Assembly: GCF_022581195.2 (NCBI RefSeq)
Contig: NC_061482.1
Span: 4,588,001 to 4,652,000 of the forward strand
Source of the DNA: Helicoverpa zea
Lineage: Eukaryota > Arthropoda > Insecta > Lepidoptera > Noctuidae
Reading direction: 5' to 3'
DNA: 64,000 bases
The position numbers and the translations under genes are program-made. The notes under the pieces are model-generated. The model saw nothing but the letters and a program-made list of their open reading frames with translations. It had not been told where the DNA came from and made no database searches. Positions 42,742 to 56,893 of the stretch are shown here, piece after piece. Within the stretch, counting starts at the first letter, position 1. Each line of letters opens with the position of its first letter.

Positions 42742-45700
42742 CCCTTCTCCGGGCTGCACCCAAATATTACTGAAATAGGTATAATGAACCAGCTTCACTT
42801 GCGTTCTATGGGAATAGTTGCCTTCCACGATAAACGAGTACGATAACACATGCAGACTTTTATCAAACCAATTGGTCCCGAGATTAGCTCCCTCAATCAA
42901 ACAAACAAATAAGTAAACGACTGCTTTATTATTTTAATACTGCTCTAGAAGTACCTAGGTAAAAGAAATTGCTAACTGCTAGCGTACACAAAAACTGCAC
43001 AGGTTTTTCATACTGTTTTTTTTTTCGAGCGGATTTTCGGCAGTTGCGCGTTTTTTTACGTCATTTTTGAGTTGTCAATTGCTTTCTGACGCGCGATACC
43101 TACCGCCAGTACGAATCAGGCGATGTCGCTCGGGGTTTTCACTCGGAAAATCCCCCAGTGTGAAAAGGCTACAAGTATAGTTATTTTCGGTAAATTCAAC
43201 TAACACGTTCGTGGGTTATAATCTGCCCACAATCAGTACCAAGTACGTAGATATAATCAACGTCAATTAAACTGTTTTTGCCCTAGCTCGGCCAAAGAAA
43301 GCCGCGCTCATAAATCATTTATGTAAATCAACAACAACAATGAAGCAAAATAATATAGAGAGTGCTCTATGGAACGTCGCACCGGATGTACTAGCGACTT
43401 CCCGCCGGTTTCTGACGGTTTTACCTCCTGTTTCCGCCGAGTAGGTTACCGACGCACCCTACTGCGAACTCCGCTATGTGCTCTTTAAATTCAGAACTTA
43501 ATATGCGGTATTTATGTCCAGGTAAATTGTCTGTGCCTCCGTTCTAGGTGGAGCAACCGTAAACTTATATCAGTGGAGCTTTCAGTATACTGTATTACGT
43601 GCAGCGCCTTTTATGACATAAAGATATATTGGTACATGTTTTTAACGGATGCGCTGGATGCGGTTATGAAGACGAGGGTAATGAATCTCACTTACCCATA
43701 ATCATAAGTCTGTGATTTTAGCCCTCGTATAACTTTATTGTGAATCAGAATATTTAAAATTAAGTCAAAGATAAAGACGTATGAGTATATTGCCCACTAG
43801 TAGTTTTCCAGCAGTTTCAACAACTACCGTACCGGGATAAAATATAGCCTACGTTACTCGGGAAGATTGTAGCTTTAAAAACAGTTAAATATTTTTTTTA
43901 ATTGGTTCAATAGTTTCGGGTCCACACAAACGAACAAAGGAAAAATCCTTTTTTATGATATTTATATTTATATAGTCGCCGGATAGAATTCAGTTTCGCT
44001 GTGTAAAAAACTTATGAATTCCTTAGTCAGTTCAGTTTCTTGCGTACCCATACACATCCTTAAGGGCTTCCTACTTAGCGCATCCGGTAGAAAGCAGTAC
44101 ATACGGGCCTTCACGGATAAAAAGCAGCCTATCTTCGTACCAAGATTTATCATACCTTCTTCAGCTAGCAGCACCTAATCACATTGAAAAGAGTACACGC
44201 ACAGTTTCATAAAAAATAACTTGAGTATTTTCAAAGAATAGGTAAGTAAGTACCTAAGTGAATTTTGAAAATCAATTCTGCCTTCGTATTTGGAAACCGA
44301 ATTTACTGGTGCAACGTCAGTCCTCGGCACATGTATGCTTCTGGCAGTTCAATCAGTTCATTCCAACCAAAACATTGTTTTAACTTTTTTAATTGGAACT
44401 ACATATATGTAGGTACTGTATTTCTCATTATCGGTTTTAAGCTACCTACCTAATAGTTATTCAAGCGAAGTCATTAATGCGAACCAAAAAACGTCTTTAC
44501 AAATATAAGAGGAAACGTTCTTTTGTTTGTTTGTTTGTTTGTACCCTAAAGGCTCTGAAACTACTGAACTGATTGGAAAAATCCTTTCACTGTTCCGAAG
44601 CTACACTGTCCCTGATTAACATTGGCATAGTTTATTCGAGTACGGGAAGAAGTTTCCCCGCTACGCGGGTGAAACCACGCGAAATCTATGCTAGATAAAA
44701 CTAAAAGTTAAAAAAACAGTTTTAATAAAGTAAAGAAAGCATTTTTGTACAGTAATTCGTTCATTCCATTTTGTGCCAGTGATGGACTTTTTAGTAGGAC
44801 TGATTTATTTATGCATCATTTATCATTCCCAAACTTTGGATTGAAGATTTGACATTCCTGACAGGCCTCATTTAATCTTCTTAAGTGTCTAATACACGCT
44901 CTGCTGAGCTTCGAGTCAATTCGCCACTGAACGGAACGTACAAAAATATACCTAACTAACTACATCATTTATTTGTTCTTTAATACAATGTAATAGTTTT
45001 AAGGAAACCAACTGAGTTTTCATATCCTAAAATGTGGTGTTTACGATCTGAAATACCAACCTTTCTATTTTTAAAGTAATGTAAGTATGTGTTTGTTTAC
45101 TGCCAGTATTGAAATTAATTAATAGTTGATGTCAAGGGTTCCTCCTTTCGCAGGAAATTAACAGGTGTTTATAATTTCCGCGCCGTGCAAGCGTGTTCCC
45201 TATTCCTATAGGAGCGAGGCGACTGTAAGTAGGTGCACCAATCAAAGCCTTGGTGCAATGCAGTGTCCCGAACGTGGTTATACCCACACATGTGTAACAC
45301 AATAAGTAAATAATAAATATAGAGACAACTTTTCACAGACGGTCGGTAATATAGTAATTAACTTGTGTTATGGATTCTACCACAACTGATCAACTACATA
45401 CCTATATATGTTTGTAAACACATATTTATTATAATACCCGGACTACGGCTAACAAGCACGCTCATCGAACCGGACCGGGAATCGGTCCCGAACTCTGGTT
45501 TGGTGACCTTTGCTCCATCGAGGTGATAACTAAGTAAATAATACCACATTTACGGCGAGAATTTCAATGGATTTTTGTGGCAATTTAAATATATTTTAAT
45601 GAGAGCGCGTCGACTCGTGTGGTTTCCGTCCTTTATAATTATATCAGCAGTCACGTCAAGCCGACCCCTAATGACTTGTGAACAGGGCAGGAAGAAGACT

Positions 45701-46189
45701 CAAGTCAAGCCGGATGACTCAACTTCAGCTTTTAGGTTTAAAAACACTTTTATTGTTGGTTTTCAATGGGGTATAAGAAGTTTGACAAGCTTATAGCCAG
45801 AATGCTATGATAATATTCACTGGTACTATATCCAAGCGTCGGTCATCATCATCATCTCCCGAGCCTTGTCCCAACTATAACAAGCTTGTAAACTTAGTTC
45901 TAAAAAATTCAGTGCAGGAGGCTGTTTTGCACAACCGTGCAAATTCTAGCACGCCTTTCAATAAGTCGATGGTTGCACTCGACTGCCAGCATTCAAAACG
46001 CACTTTAGGAACGACACCGCTTTGATCTATCAGAATTTGAGACCTTTAAGAATAAGGGATTTCACCAGGAATGACAGTTAGTTCTCATCATTTTCAAGCT
46101 ACAGCTAAAAATAATACTCGCTATAAAAACTATTTAATAGGTTCAAACACAATGGTACTCTACAACATTGTAAACATTGTAGTGTGTAA
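42742..46189. other. No gene recognised; degenerate repeats
   Basis: Contains degraded Helitron-like pieces at about 43,790-43,970 (minus) and 44,497-44,694 (plus, ending CTAG). A less AT-rich block at about 43,370-43,490 (CGCCGGTTTCTGACGG) could be promoter or UTR sequence, but it gives no convincing exon. Short ORFs at 45,575-46,025 show no family signature. Confidence 0.35.
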
Positions 46190-46528
46190 GGCTAGGCGCT
46201 GATTGCAACTTTTCGTCAACGTGACTTTTTGTAACTGTCACCTGCTGTCACCCACGGTGCGCTCACTGAATCTGTTCTTGGGTGACAAATCGCGTTCATT
46301 TTTGTATGCCGGCTGAGTGACAAAAAGTCACCAGTGAGCGGACTCCCATTGTAATGTACGTACGTGTACGCGAGTGACAGTCACGTCACTCCGGCATTGC
46401 CTGCTGCTGCAACTATTTGTCACCGTCTTATCACGTCACCATAATGAGCGCACTCAGTATAGTTTTCATTGCACTTGACTAAGTGACAAAAAGTCACGGT
46501 GACGAAAAGTTGCAATCAGCGCCTAGCC
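46190..46528. mobile_element. MITE, about 42-bp terminal inverted repeats, TAA duplication
   Basis: Starts GGCTAGGCGCTGATTGCAAC and ends with its complement; TAA flanks both sides. The arms continue through AAAAAGTCAC. The inside is a mosaic of GTGAC/GTCAC words. The 3-bp TWA duplication suggests PIF/Harbinger. Confidence 0.85.
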
Positions 46529-46593
46529 TAAGTACTGCCGTGTAGGTACCCACTATAAATTCATTGCGTTATTGCTGTTACTGTGAGAATACC

Positions 46594-46749
46594 GCAAACT
46601 TTTAGTAGGCCGATAGTTTGTTTGGGCTCATAAATCAGTAGGCAGTTACTAAGATCAGACTGAAAATGTTGTTTGGAATCAAGATTTTCTTTAATGCTTA
46701 CCATCGCGTCAATTGTCGGCCAATTGTCAATTGTTAGTTATACAGTGTG
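46594..46749. repeat. MITE family copy A (GCAAACTTTTAGT ... ACAGTGTG)
   Basis: Shares GCAAACTTTTAGT, a CATAAATCAGTA block and TGGAATCAAGATTTTC with copies at 55,107, 58,742 and 63,686. Confidence 0.6.
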
Positions 46750-47214
46750 CCGGCACTCCAAGACGTTCCTGGCCGCTGCACAGGCTATTCAGTGCACAAG
46801 GCATATCTACGCTTAGTGCAGACTATTGTAAGCGAGTAGCCGCGGATTTTGAGGAGTTCATTGTTTCAGGCTAAGCCAAGCGACGGTTAAAATTTTGACA
46901 GCTACACTTACTTTCTGAACCACACATAAAATAGCTAGATATGATAGGTTTTGAAGAAAAGTAAATCAGAAATACGTTTACAAATCGGGTATCGACCTTA
47001 CCAATAAATTAGAATAATTTTAGATTGTGGGAAAGACTGAAAGCGGGCCTGTGATAGCCTCCTGACAAATGAATAAATACAATATCTTTGAATTTGGAAG
47101 GCTCTAAAAGTGAGGACGTTTGAGATATCGATCTACTCTCGTTCCGGTATTCTATCTATCTGTTGTTCCGCTTTCTAGAGATAGGAATTTGACGTCACTC
47201 ATATGCGGTTAACG

Positions 47215-47335
47215 CGGTGTCCTGCGTGAGCCTGATGGGGCTGCTTGATGGTTCCAAAGAATTACCGCGGCCCTGGTACAAAAAGGGTTCCAAGAAGAAC
47301 AACGGTGGGTTTTAGTCAATAAAATCTGACACTTG
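47215..47335 (+). mobile_element. Degraded LINE 3' tail
   Basis: ATTACCGCGGCCCTGGTACA and TTTTAGTCAATAAAATCTGA match the LINE 3' UTR at 34,220-34,378 but without the final TGATGATTTT part. Confidence 0.6.
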
Positions 47336-50300
47336 AACACTTCCTCGGTGCGCACTGAAGGAATTTCAAATTCCCACAAAAAGGGTGCAAGGTTTTCAAA
47401 ACCCAAAATATTAGACTTCAAAGTTGCGATACCAACATCTTTTTTAAGACACTCAATCTTACAGGTTGCATTATAAATTCTCTTATAAAACTAATCGAGT
47501 TGAAAAGTACGTAAGTGGTATACGTTAGGTATAGTTAGGGAACACGACTAAGTTGCTTCGCACATTGCTAATGTAATTAGTTCAGGAGTCATTCGTGTGA
47601 ATTTCTACTGGGACTCAATGCAGGTAATAATTATCGTCAGGTGGACTTGATTAAGTTTGCAAGGAAAAGTAATAATAATTAATTAAGTGTGATGGATAGA
47701 TGCGGACTATCCATGACCGGGCTGGCAAAAATTTAGTAACACTTTTCGATCCACGTAAATGGTAAAACCCTACTTTCGGTGTGATCTTTGATCTATTCAT
47801 CCACTATTTTATTTCACTATTAAACTTCTGAAGTGGTTTCGATGGCTTAAAGTTCAAAACAAAATTTTATTCAGGTTATTCTGATTGATAATAAAATTAG
47901 ACAGTTCCGATTCCTAAAAATATTTATGACAGTTGGATCTAGAACGGAATGCTTAAAGAGCTCTTTGGGGCATTGATTGCTATCGAATGTCAGGGCACGT
48001 TAGTATCAGTAGCGGGCTCTTAGAACAAGAAACGTAGTTGTAGAGAAAAATGTAGTAATCTGTGCTCGTAGTTAAGAATTCTGAATTGCAATCCGTCATA
48101 TTATATTCGACTCAAAAAAGTAAAAAAAGCACGTGAAAAAGTAGCTTACAGACTATTTAATTTCAATGAAATCGTTCAGAAGTTTTGGCGTCAAAAGAGA
48201 GACGGGCAGAGATATGGGTATTTGTTCCAGGTAGAAACTCGAGTAAAACGTTTAGGTAGTCAATTGGATCTCATTTGTCACAAAACTTTTTATCTAAATT
48301 GGTACCGCTATTTTAATGAGCGTGCAGCATGGACTTACCAATATTAGCCGCAATATTTCCATTTATAACTAAAAAGCAACAACCGATTTCGCCCTACTTT
48401 CATCAAAAGCTACGAAAATACAATGCATTTATTTGTCAATCAAAGTATTCTGAAACAATTTCGCTCAGATTCGGTCTGACCTGACTAAAGTCAGACGGGT
48501 CTGGGCTAACTGGCATTTTCTCCCATTCCAGTAATCCGATTGAGTTTGCATTTTTCATTCGGCTTGCAGTTTTCACGACAATGCATTGTGATTGTGGGCT
48601 TATAATCTAGTTGGAAAACGAATACTTTAATGAGATTTTAAATTAAACAAATGTATTACTTAATTTTCTTTGAGCAAGAGTAAATTTTAATGTAGTAGAA
48701 GTTGATTATTGCAACTCATTGTCAAATATCTGAAAAGCAAAATAGGTTTAAAAATATAAATACTACTACTACTTTGCCGTTGCGAACCGTTTCCCACACA
48801 TGGATAAAAATCTGATAATTACCTATTATACACTATACAACAACAATATAAAAATGTCAAGTTTGGTCAAAAGATATCCAGTAGTTTTATCATGTGCAAA
48901 CATACATCCGCATGCCAACACAAACCCATTAATGATATTAGATAATAGCATAAACTACAATATAAGTTATCAAAAAGCAAATACTAACTAAAATCACAAA
49001 TAACTGACTGTCTAACTAAAAGCTTGCTGCTTGCATCCAGAACATGGTGGCTTAAGTTCAATTACAAGGTTAGTTAAATGGTGAGCACGGGAATAATTTA
49101 ATTAACTCCATTAGGGAATATCAAGGCATCCTCACTATACATTATAAACTACGTAATAACATAACGACGTACGCATAAACTAAGTGACATTATGCGTAAG
49201 TAAGTTTTTTAAGAGCCCCTAAGGTCCACACATTGGAGCCTAGCTGTGTGTTACAATAACTTCACTATCCGTTGTTTTCGATTAGAGAATAAATATTTGT
49301 CTAAAAATTGATATTTGTTATTAGCTTCATATGTATAAATAAACTAGCTTCAGCCCGCGGTTTCACTCGCGTTCCGGTTGGTAAAAAAACTATCCTTTAC
49401 CTTCTCCCGGGTCTAAGCTTCCTCCCCTCTAATTTTCAGATTAAACGATTCAGCTATCCTTTAGTTATAAAATGTGTAACTAATACGACTTTCTTTTATA
49501 TATATATAAGATATATAGATTATGTCACAATCTTTTATCGGAAATGGAGGAAATGGATGGATCAGTTATTGCAATCCGTTGACCGAAAGTCGGTTGACAG
49601 TTTATTTAGGAGGTGTTCATGAACCATAACAATTGAAATGTGAACATTATCTTGATACTGATGTAGGAAGACTAAAAATTCTGTAGGTAAAAAGTACCTA
49701 CGTTTATTAATAAATAATATAATGCCCACTGTGTATAATGTATTCGTATCGACTTTATAACGACGTTATATCATTTTAATACCTTTGTCTCGATACAAAT
49801 TTTGGCTTTGCAATAAAGTACCACTATAATCGTTTTAAAATGCTGTTTGTGTTTCTGAAATGAACCGCTAAACACTTCAGATTAGTGCACACAATATCTA
49901 CGTGGAACAGTGAAATAGGTTATTAGATCAATAGACAGGATATGCACGTGTTTATCCACTGACTGCACTTAATAATGGACATTTGCAAGTCTTTGACTAG
50001 CCCCAGCTTGTGCACGAATATTCAAGTACTGTGCTGTCCAGATTTTGAAATACAATTTTATGTCCAGCTCAGGTGAAAAACATGCGTGCCTGTATGCATT
50101 TAGCATACTCAATGGCTTTGAAGATAAACCTATTGTCACTAGGTATAAAAAAAAACAATCAGTTTTTTACGGTAACACTAACTTGATCAGTGCGTAGGTA
50201 CCTACTATCATAAAGTGCAGAGAAGATATAGCATATACTACACGATGATATGTACTTAGAACGATGTTTTCCTGCGCTATCAGTCGAGGGTGTCAATAAG

Positions 50301-52583
50301 TAAACAAAATAAAAACTAAACTAGGTGGTTTTAGTACTAAAGAATTGACGAGAGCGGAAAATTGGGTCGAATTTCATTTTTCTGTTGTCTAACTTAACCC
50401 GTTGAGTTGTAATATTAGTATTAGAAGAAACACGACAGTCATTCTAAAATTATAGTGTTCAGTTCCTAAGTTTGTCATCTACATAAAATAATTCAATAAG
50501 CACTGAGGAGTTATTTATTTTACTCAATAATCGGAGTGAGATTGTGGGGTCTAAGTGTGTCATTATCCCACAAACGATGGGGTGGTCAGTCGGCAATGGG
50601 ATACGTGACGACAACACATGAAGTAGATGGTATGGAGGCCATGGGAATAAAGGCCACCAATGTTCTCTTAATATACGCAGTGCTTGCCTACAAATCGACC
50701 GTCTCTTATATTTTTTTATATACCTAAGATAAGCAAACAACTGGGTAGGTGGCATCCAATCATGTCCAAGGAATAACTAGTAAGGCTTCTATGCATCTAT
50801 TATTCAAAAACTTTCTTCCATATCATATTTTATGAAGAGGTGTCTAAAATTAAATTTAAGTTTTCTATATCCAGCAGGCTCCGGCTGGAAGAGGTGCAAA
50901 CGTCATCATCATCCATTTTCTTCCTGACAGATAGAATAAAAATTTCCTCTTGGCGAGCACGGCGATAAAGAACTAAATTGAGCTTTTCTAACAACTTTGG
51001 ATTTTAGTAGATTCAGGAGTTAGTAGGTAGAAACGTTGAACGTATGCATAGATTTTATAGTAGACGTCACTGGTATGAACATCATACGATATAAATATAG
51101 AAACCAAACTACATAAAGACCACGAAACAATATTACTCGTGTAATTACACTTGCAAAGCACACCCAGCTAATTAAAAAAGAGAGCTAAAGGGAGAAAAAG
51201 ATTGCCTTACGCTCCGATTTACTCCGTTTTTTCCTCGTGGAAGCCCTGCAGGTCAGAATATTAATAACCATCATTTGATAAGGAAATCACTTCTGCTCGA
51301 GTGATCTGAAAATGACGGGATCACTTTACGTGACAGGTATTAGTAAACAGAGCAATAAGGGAATGCCAATACACAATCTTCAGGTACCAGGGTAGCAGAA
51401 AAGCAATCTCGTGACGACTTAAACTTAATATGGGATGCCATGCGTAAATAGGTAGATGCCACTGCGCTGCGCTCAACGACGCATTCGAGATTTAAAATAT
51501 TCCTCAAAGTTACAGTCAGTACCAATATGTTCCCGATACAAGGAACTTTCGTGTATTGGTATCAATTTCGTTCCAATATACGAGACAATAGCGGATACAT
51601 GTAATATTTTTGCTTCATTTCCTGCTTTATAGAAATATGGGATAGTTTTCTAGTAAAGTAATAATAAATATTGAAGCATAAATCTGTGGAACTTGCTAAC
51701 TTTGTGATTTTGTATATTCGTTATTGCTTCTGTGGCTGAAACTTATTATTACCATAAAACCCCTGTGTTTTGAGAAGACATAGCAATATTTATCACGACG
51801 ATACATATTGCTTGTTTCTTTGTTTGTGTCAGTGTATAAAAGTGTTGGTAAACCAACTAAATAAATAATAAATCCTTATATAGTATACATAGATCTAGTT
51901 TGTTTGATGGTAAATAAGCCGTGTGTCTATGGTGCAATGCTGTCTGTATCCAGGCGTATCAGTTTGCTATCGAACAGAGCGCGTGACTGTTCTTCATAAA
52001 ATATTATTTGCACGAACCAACCGCGTACGTAATGAAAAACCCACTGTTATTTTTGGGTTTTATTCTAAAATCATGCAAACTTGTTTTCAGCGAATGGATT
52101 AAAAGCTTTTGTTTTCAGTTTTAAAGGTAATTCTGAACTGTGCGTGCAAATGGATCCACAAATATTTTATTTTGGTGCAAAAACATTTCAAATCACACTT
52201 TGAATAATCTCCCTAGTTTTTTTCTAGTTATGTTCGGGTCGGCTTCAAATCTAACCAGATCTAGTCACCCATCCACGGACCAGCCGCGACGAGCGAGATA
52301 TACAACCTGTGGTCGGTGAATCCGAGCTGCTGTTACTTGGCCATGAGTTGATGTGTCACTTTTTCATAAGTTTTAACTAAAAATAAATTATGCAAAACGG
52401 ACTGGTATTAGCTATTCGGACTTTAAATCCTGAACCTAGTAATTCATTAAGGAACCAGAACCTCTGGGCACGTGACGTATAGCTCACCAGTTTAATTCTC
52501 CGACCTATGAGACATTCCTTCATTGTGTGCGACCAATCACTGCAGAATATATGCCGTTGCGTCTCAGGGGCAGTGCGCACTAA
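47336..52583. other. No gene recognised
   Basis: AT-rich sequence with few signatures: a minus-strand Helitron-like copy (49,344-49,519) and a small lepidopteran repeat end near 52,228-52,300. Short ORFs do not combine into a spliced gene that I can support. Confidence 0.4.
49344..49519 (-). mobile_element. Helitron-like (Lep1-type) element
   Basis: The plus strand starts CTAGCTTCAGCCCGCGGTTT and ends TATATATAGA; reversed, it has TC at the start and CTAG at the end. The interior is diverged from the 191-bp copies. Confidence 0.55.
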
Positions 52584-54991
52584 TCTATACATATAATAAA
52601 TCTGTAAAAAAACTGTGTCTGTACATTGAATATATTAAAAAAATAATAATTGGGTGGGGTTTAGAAACAGTAATGAAGCACAAATCCAAAAAAAAAATTA
52701 TGTCTGTTTGTCTGTATGTCTGTATGTCTGTATGTCTGTATGTCTGTTTGTTTGTACACGCTAATCTTCCGAACTACTGAACGGATTTCAATGATTTTTT
52801 CTTTGTTGTATCAGTATTAGGCCTGGTCAACATATAGGCTATAATTTATCTTCAAAACTTGAAGACCTGATGCAGAACTCCAACAGACCAATAAAACTAT
52901 AAAAGATACAAATATGGTGCCGTGGCAAAAATTGTTTCATTTGATGAGCATTTTCAGCTGAGATAATAAATTTTAAGATCTGGAACACCTGATGTGGAAC
53001 CCCAAGAGCCCAGTTTTTCTGTACCATATACAGGTATGACGTTTTAGCAAAAGTTGTTCAATTTGATAAGCACTTTCTATTGACTTATACAAATTGAAGA
53101 TCTAAAACACCTGATGTGGAACTCCAGGGGCCCAGTAAGACTATAGCATATAGAGGTATAACGTTTTAGCAAAAGTGGTTCAATCTGATAAGCACTCTCT
53201 ATTGACGTATAAACATCGAAGATCTGAACACCTGATGTGGAACTTCAAGAGCAATACTACACTTGAAATGTATAGAAATGAATGTTATGAAATAGGTATG
53301 GTGAATCAAAAAAGTCCGTCTTTTAGATAACCCTAAAATAATGGACACGTATTTTTTCTTTTCTCCTTCTCACTAACAAATAATAAGGAAGATATAACAC
53401 GCTTGAATTTTGTGTTAAGTCACTGCTTAGTACAAATTACATACCTAGACGTGGCGTCACGAGCCCCTCTGTCACGAGTCACTCTCCGAATTTGTTGCGT
53501 TATATATATCTCATTATTATTTTGTATGTCTCTTCCAGACCTCGGGACTGCAGAGTTCCGAATTTTCGGGAGGAAAACGTGGGGCCGAAGCCAACACGCT
53601 GAAGCCCTTTTGAGACAACTTTAATGAAATGGTGACACAAAACCGACGATTATCCCTTTATACACTATAGAAATGAACCCAAGGACAATCCCCGGTGGGC
53701 GTCGTTAAAAAGAAAAAACAATCCCCGGTTCTGTGTTATACCATTGCTAACTGTGAATGAATACTACTTGGGCCTATTGTGATGGGATGCTATTGGACTA
53801 GGAATGGGGAAACTACGGGAACTATGGCACCTGCCGATGACAATGTATTAGATACATGTAAAAATGGCAGGTGGAGACTCGCCAGCTCACTTACTGGGCC
53901 CCCGGGAATCAGTCACTGAATAGCAACAAGAGGGCAACAAGAAGTGTGAGGATACCTCGGCGGATTTTAAACGCAGATTACGCGCTCCCTGTGGGTCACT
54001 TACCACGAGGCACCTATCCTCCGAGCAGGGCTACTAACCCTGCTCTAGCGACTCCACTCTGTCAGTCTGACGGTCAAGCCAAGCCAGAGGGTTGAGACCT
54101 ACCCCCGTCATGGTTCACTCCGACCGGCCGGAGATGGGGGACAGTATACTCTCCCTGGAGAACTCAGTATATATGCCCCGCGGGGTCGCTACTCCCCGTC
54201 ATCAGCCTCAGATGTCCTGCGGAGCTTATATCTCATTATTATTGTCGTTATTATCTCAAGAGCCTTTGTCCCAATTATGTTAGGGTCGACTTCCAGTCAC
54301 GATGCAACTGAGTACCAGTGTTTTACAAGGAGCGACTGCCTATCTGACCTCCACAACCCGGTTAACCGCTCAACCCAACACCCCTTGGTAAAACTGGTTA
54401 GACTTACTGGCTTCTGACTACTCATAACGACTGCCAAGAATGTTCAATGACAACCCACAGTTTAACATCCCCTCCAAATAACGGTCATTGGTATCCAAAA
54501 TATACGTAGAAAGTACATACGAACTTAGAAAAGTTGCATTGGCAGGTACTTGCCAGATCTGGAATCAAAGACGCACGCTCATACTTGAGAGATTGGTTCT
54601 CTACCCACTAAACCACCACGACTTCCACTAAGTCATCACGACTTTGTCATCTCAGTAACATTTAATGTTTTTTTACGTAATAATACGTGTAATATTTTTG
54701 CCACACACAACTTAAATGCGGACTAATTAGAATCACTACTTTTATTTATCGCTATGGTCACGTCTATTGCGGTTCACTTCTTGGCGTTTTGTTTAGTCTG
54801 CTGTGGTTTTGCCGTTGAAGTACAAAAATTAAATATATGGAACGTTTCTAATGGCTATGCGTATTCCGTTGTTTTCAAGCCAACGGGCCCTTAAATTCAA
54901 TATCAGACGATTCAGATCTTTGATTTTGCTGACCCCGTAGTCGCTGGCATAAGGGACAGGATCCGCGTACGAAGTCGCGGGCAGAAGCTAG
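52584..54991 (+). mobile_element. 2.4-kb Helitron-like element, inverted partner of the msl-1 intron 7 copy
   Basis: Starts TCTATACATATAATAAATC, ends GCAGAAGCTAG, with A and T flanks. It carries the TGTCTGTA microsatellite, the 122-bp array (about 52,840-53,245), the GC-rich middle (CCCGCGGGGTCGCTACTCC in this orientation) and the SINE segment near 54,270-54,640. It is co-linear with 20,907-18,552 read in reverse. Confidence 0.72.
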
Positions 54992-55106
54992 TTACTTAAT
55001 ATAATTTAATACAGGTACGATCAATAAAATACGTATTTAACGGTGCGATGATATTTAGTACTCAAGTATTTAATTGGGGAGCTCATAAACCGTCTCTAAA
55101 AGTACG

Positions 55107-55310
55107 CGCAGACTACCAACTTTTAGTCGACCGATAGTCGGTTTATGCTTATAAATCAGTATGAAAACGAATGGTAGTACACACGTAAGACTGATCAGTT
55201 ATTTAGCCAATATCAGACCGACTGAAAACTTTCACTGGAATCAAGATGTGCTTTAAGAAATATTATTGCCATCGGGTCAACTATCGGCTGACTGTTTAGT
55301 TTGCAGTGTG
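55107..55310. repeat. MITE family copy B
   Basis: GCAGACTACCAACTTTTAGT at the left and ACTGTTTAGTTTGCAGTGTG at the right, with TATAAATCAGTATGAA and ACTGGAATCAAGATGTG inside. The ends are imperfect inverted repeats (CTGCAnAC / GTnTGCAG). Confidence 0.65.
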
Positions 55311-55320
55311 TTTGCAGTGT

Positions 55321-56586
55321 CTAAGTATTATTAGCCTTGAGAAAAGCTTTACGATTGCTCTGCGCTAATTTGAGAATGAAACGGTTTTTTAACTTGACTT
55401 ACTAATTGGCTTCCTGAAAAACGGAACCTTATATTTTTGACTTACACTAGTTTGTTTTTTTGACGTTTTTTTGACAAAGTATGTGTGGGTTACACGGTTG
55501 ACGGCTGGTTTTGATTAGGCTAACTTTATAGTCAGGTAAGTACATTTGTTGCAACCCATCCTAAGTTTTTCTATACTAAACTTTATTTACCATGGAATCG
55601 AAATTTCTTCGAGACACCTCGGTCCAGTAAATTCCCTATGGTTTTGATGTTTGTGTCAACATCATTGCCAAGAAGGAAACTAATTGATTACTCCAGACGG
55701 GTGCCATAGGCGAGGTAAAAACATTATTCCCAAGTGTTTCGAAAATTGAGTATCTCGACAAAATATTTCCATATTTAACTCAGTAACATGCTTTAAAAAT
55801 ATTTTTTATAATTTGTCATAAGTTATCTACCTACATAATAATCAAAACAAACATTCCTCTAACCACAAATAATTTGCATAGAAACAATTAATTCATGTAC
55901 AATAGCTACTAAAATAAATGTAATTAGTTAAATCTGTGCTCAAATGCAATTATTGGATATTCATTAATATACATTGACAAAATTAAATTACGTAGACATA
56001 CAATAATGCATGGTTGCTATCTAATTAGGTATGAAATGGCATCACGTGTTTAATTGACGTCATTTATACCGCAACAATAACCAACAACTGTTTGCAGTGT
56101 TTAAGCAGAATACTATGAATGTAATTACTATGAAAATAAATGTATTCATTTGAAAACTGAAATTGAATATCACAAAAATGATTCGCATCATGCAGGTTAA
56201 AGTGTTACTGAAAGCATCGCTATAAATGAGAGCAACGTTCAATTTTAAGGTTATCAATTAATTCATATTTGTATAAAAATGTAAAACATTTAAATATGAA
56301 TGTACTTGAAAATGCCAGCGAATGTGAGTACCTACGCAATGTGGAAATATTTACAGATAACATTTTCGCTAGGCAGCTTGAAAGGCCATAAGGATGTAAA
56401 CATTATTTGATGTTTTAGGACGAGCTCAATTATAATCGGGACTCTGAAGAGTCAAGAACTTTTGGGGTACCATCTCCACAAATGTAAGTAAGTACATATG
56501 TTTGTGTGTAGGCGTTTGTATTGAAAAAACTTTGTAAGTAAGTTAACAGGCTTCTTCTGTAATAAATTGACATAATCTTATCATAC
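55321..56586. other. No gene recognised
   Basis: AT-rich sequence without repeats or exons that I can name. Confidence 0.35.
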
Positions 56587-56596
56587 CTAGGTATCT

Positions 56597-56893
56597 CGTC
56601 GTGGTGGCCTAGTGGGTAAAGAACCAACCTCTCGAGTATGAGGGCGTGGATTCGATTCCAGGTCAGGCAAGTACCAATGCAACTTTTCTAAGTTTGTATG
56701 TGCTTTCTAAGTATATCATAGACACCAATGGCTGATATAAAGGTGAAGGAAAACATCTTGAGGAAACCTGGACTATAAAGTCTGTAATCACCAACCCGCA
56801 TTGAGCAAGCGTGGTGATTAATGCTCAATCCTTCTCCGTGTGAGAGGAGGCCTGTGCCCAGCAGTGGGACGATAAAAAGGCTGTAACAGTAAT
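56597..56893 (+). mobile_element. Full-length tRNA-derived SINE with 10-bp target-site duplication
   Basis: Box A GTGGCCTAGTGGGTAAAG and box B ATTCGATTCCAGG, body with GGAAAACATCTTGAGGAAAC, and 3' end GGCCTGTGCCCAGCAGTGGG then AAAAAGGCTGTAAC. CTAGGTATCT lies directly before (56,587-56,596) and just after (56,894-56,903). The most intact SINE in the window and the reference for the fragments elsewhere. Confidence 0.88.

Noticed and set aside
45575..46025. Two adjacent short plus-strand ORFs
   Set aside because: No family resemblance, no credible splice sites joining them, and composition like the surrounding non-coding DNA.
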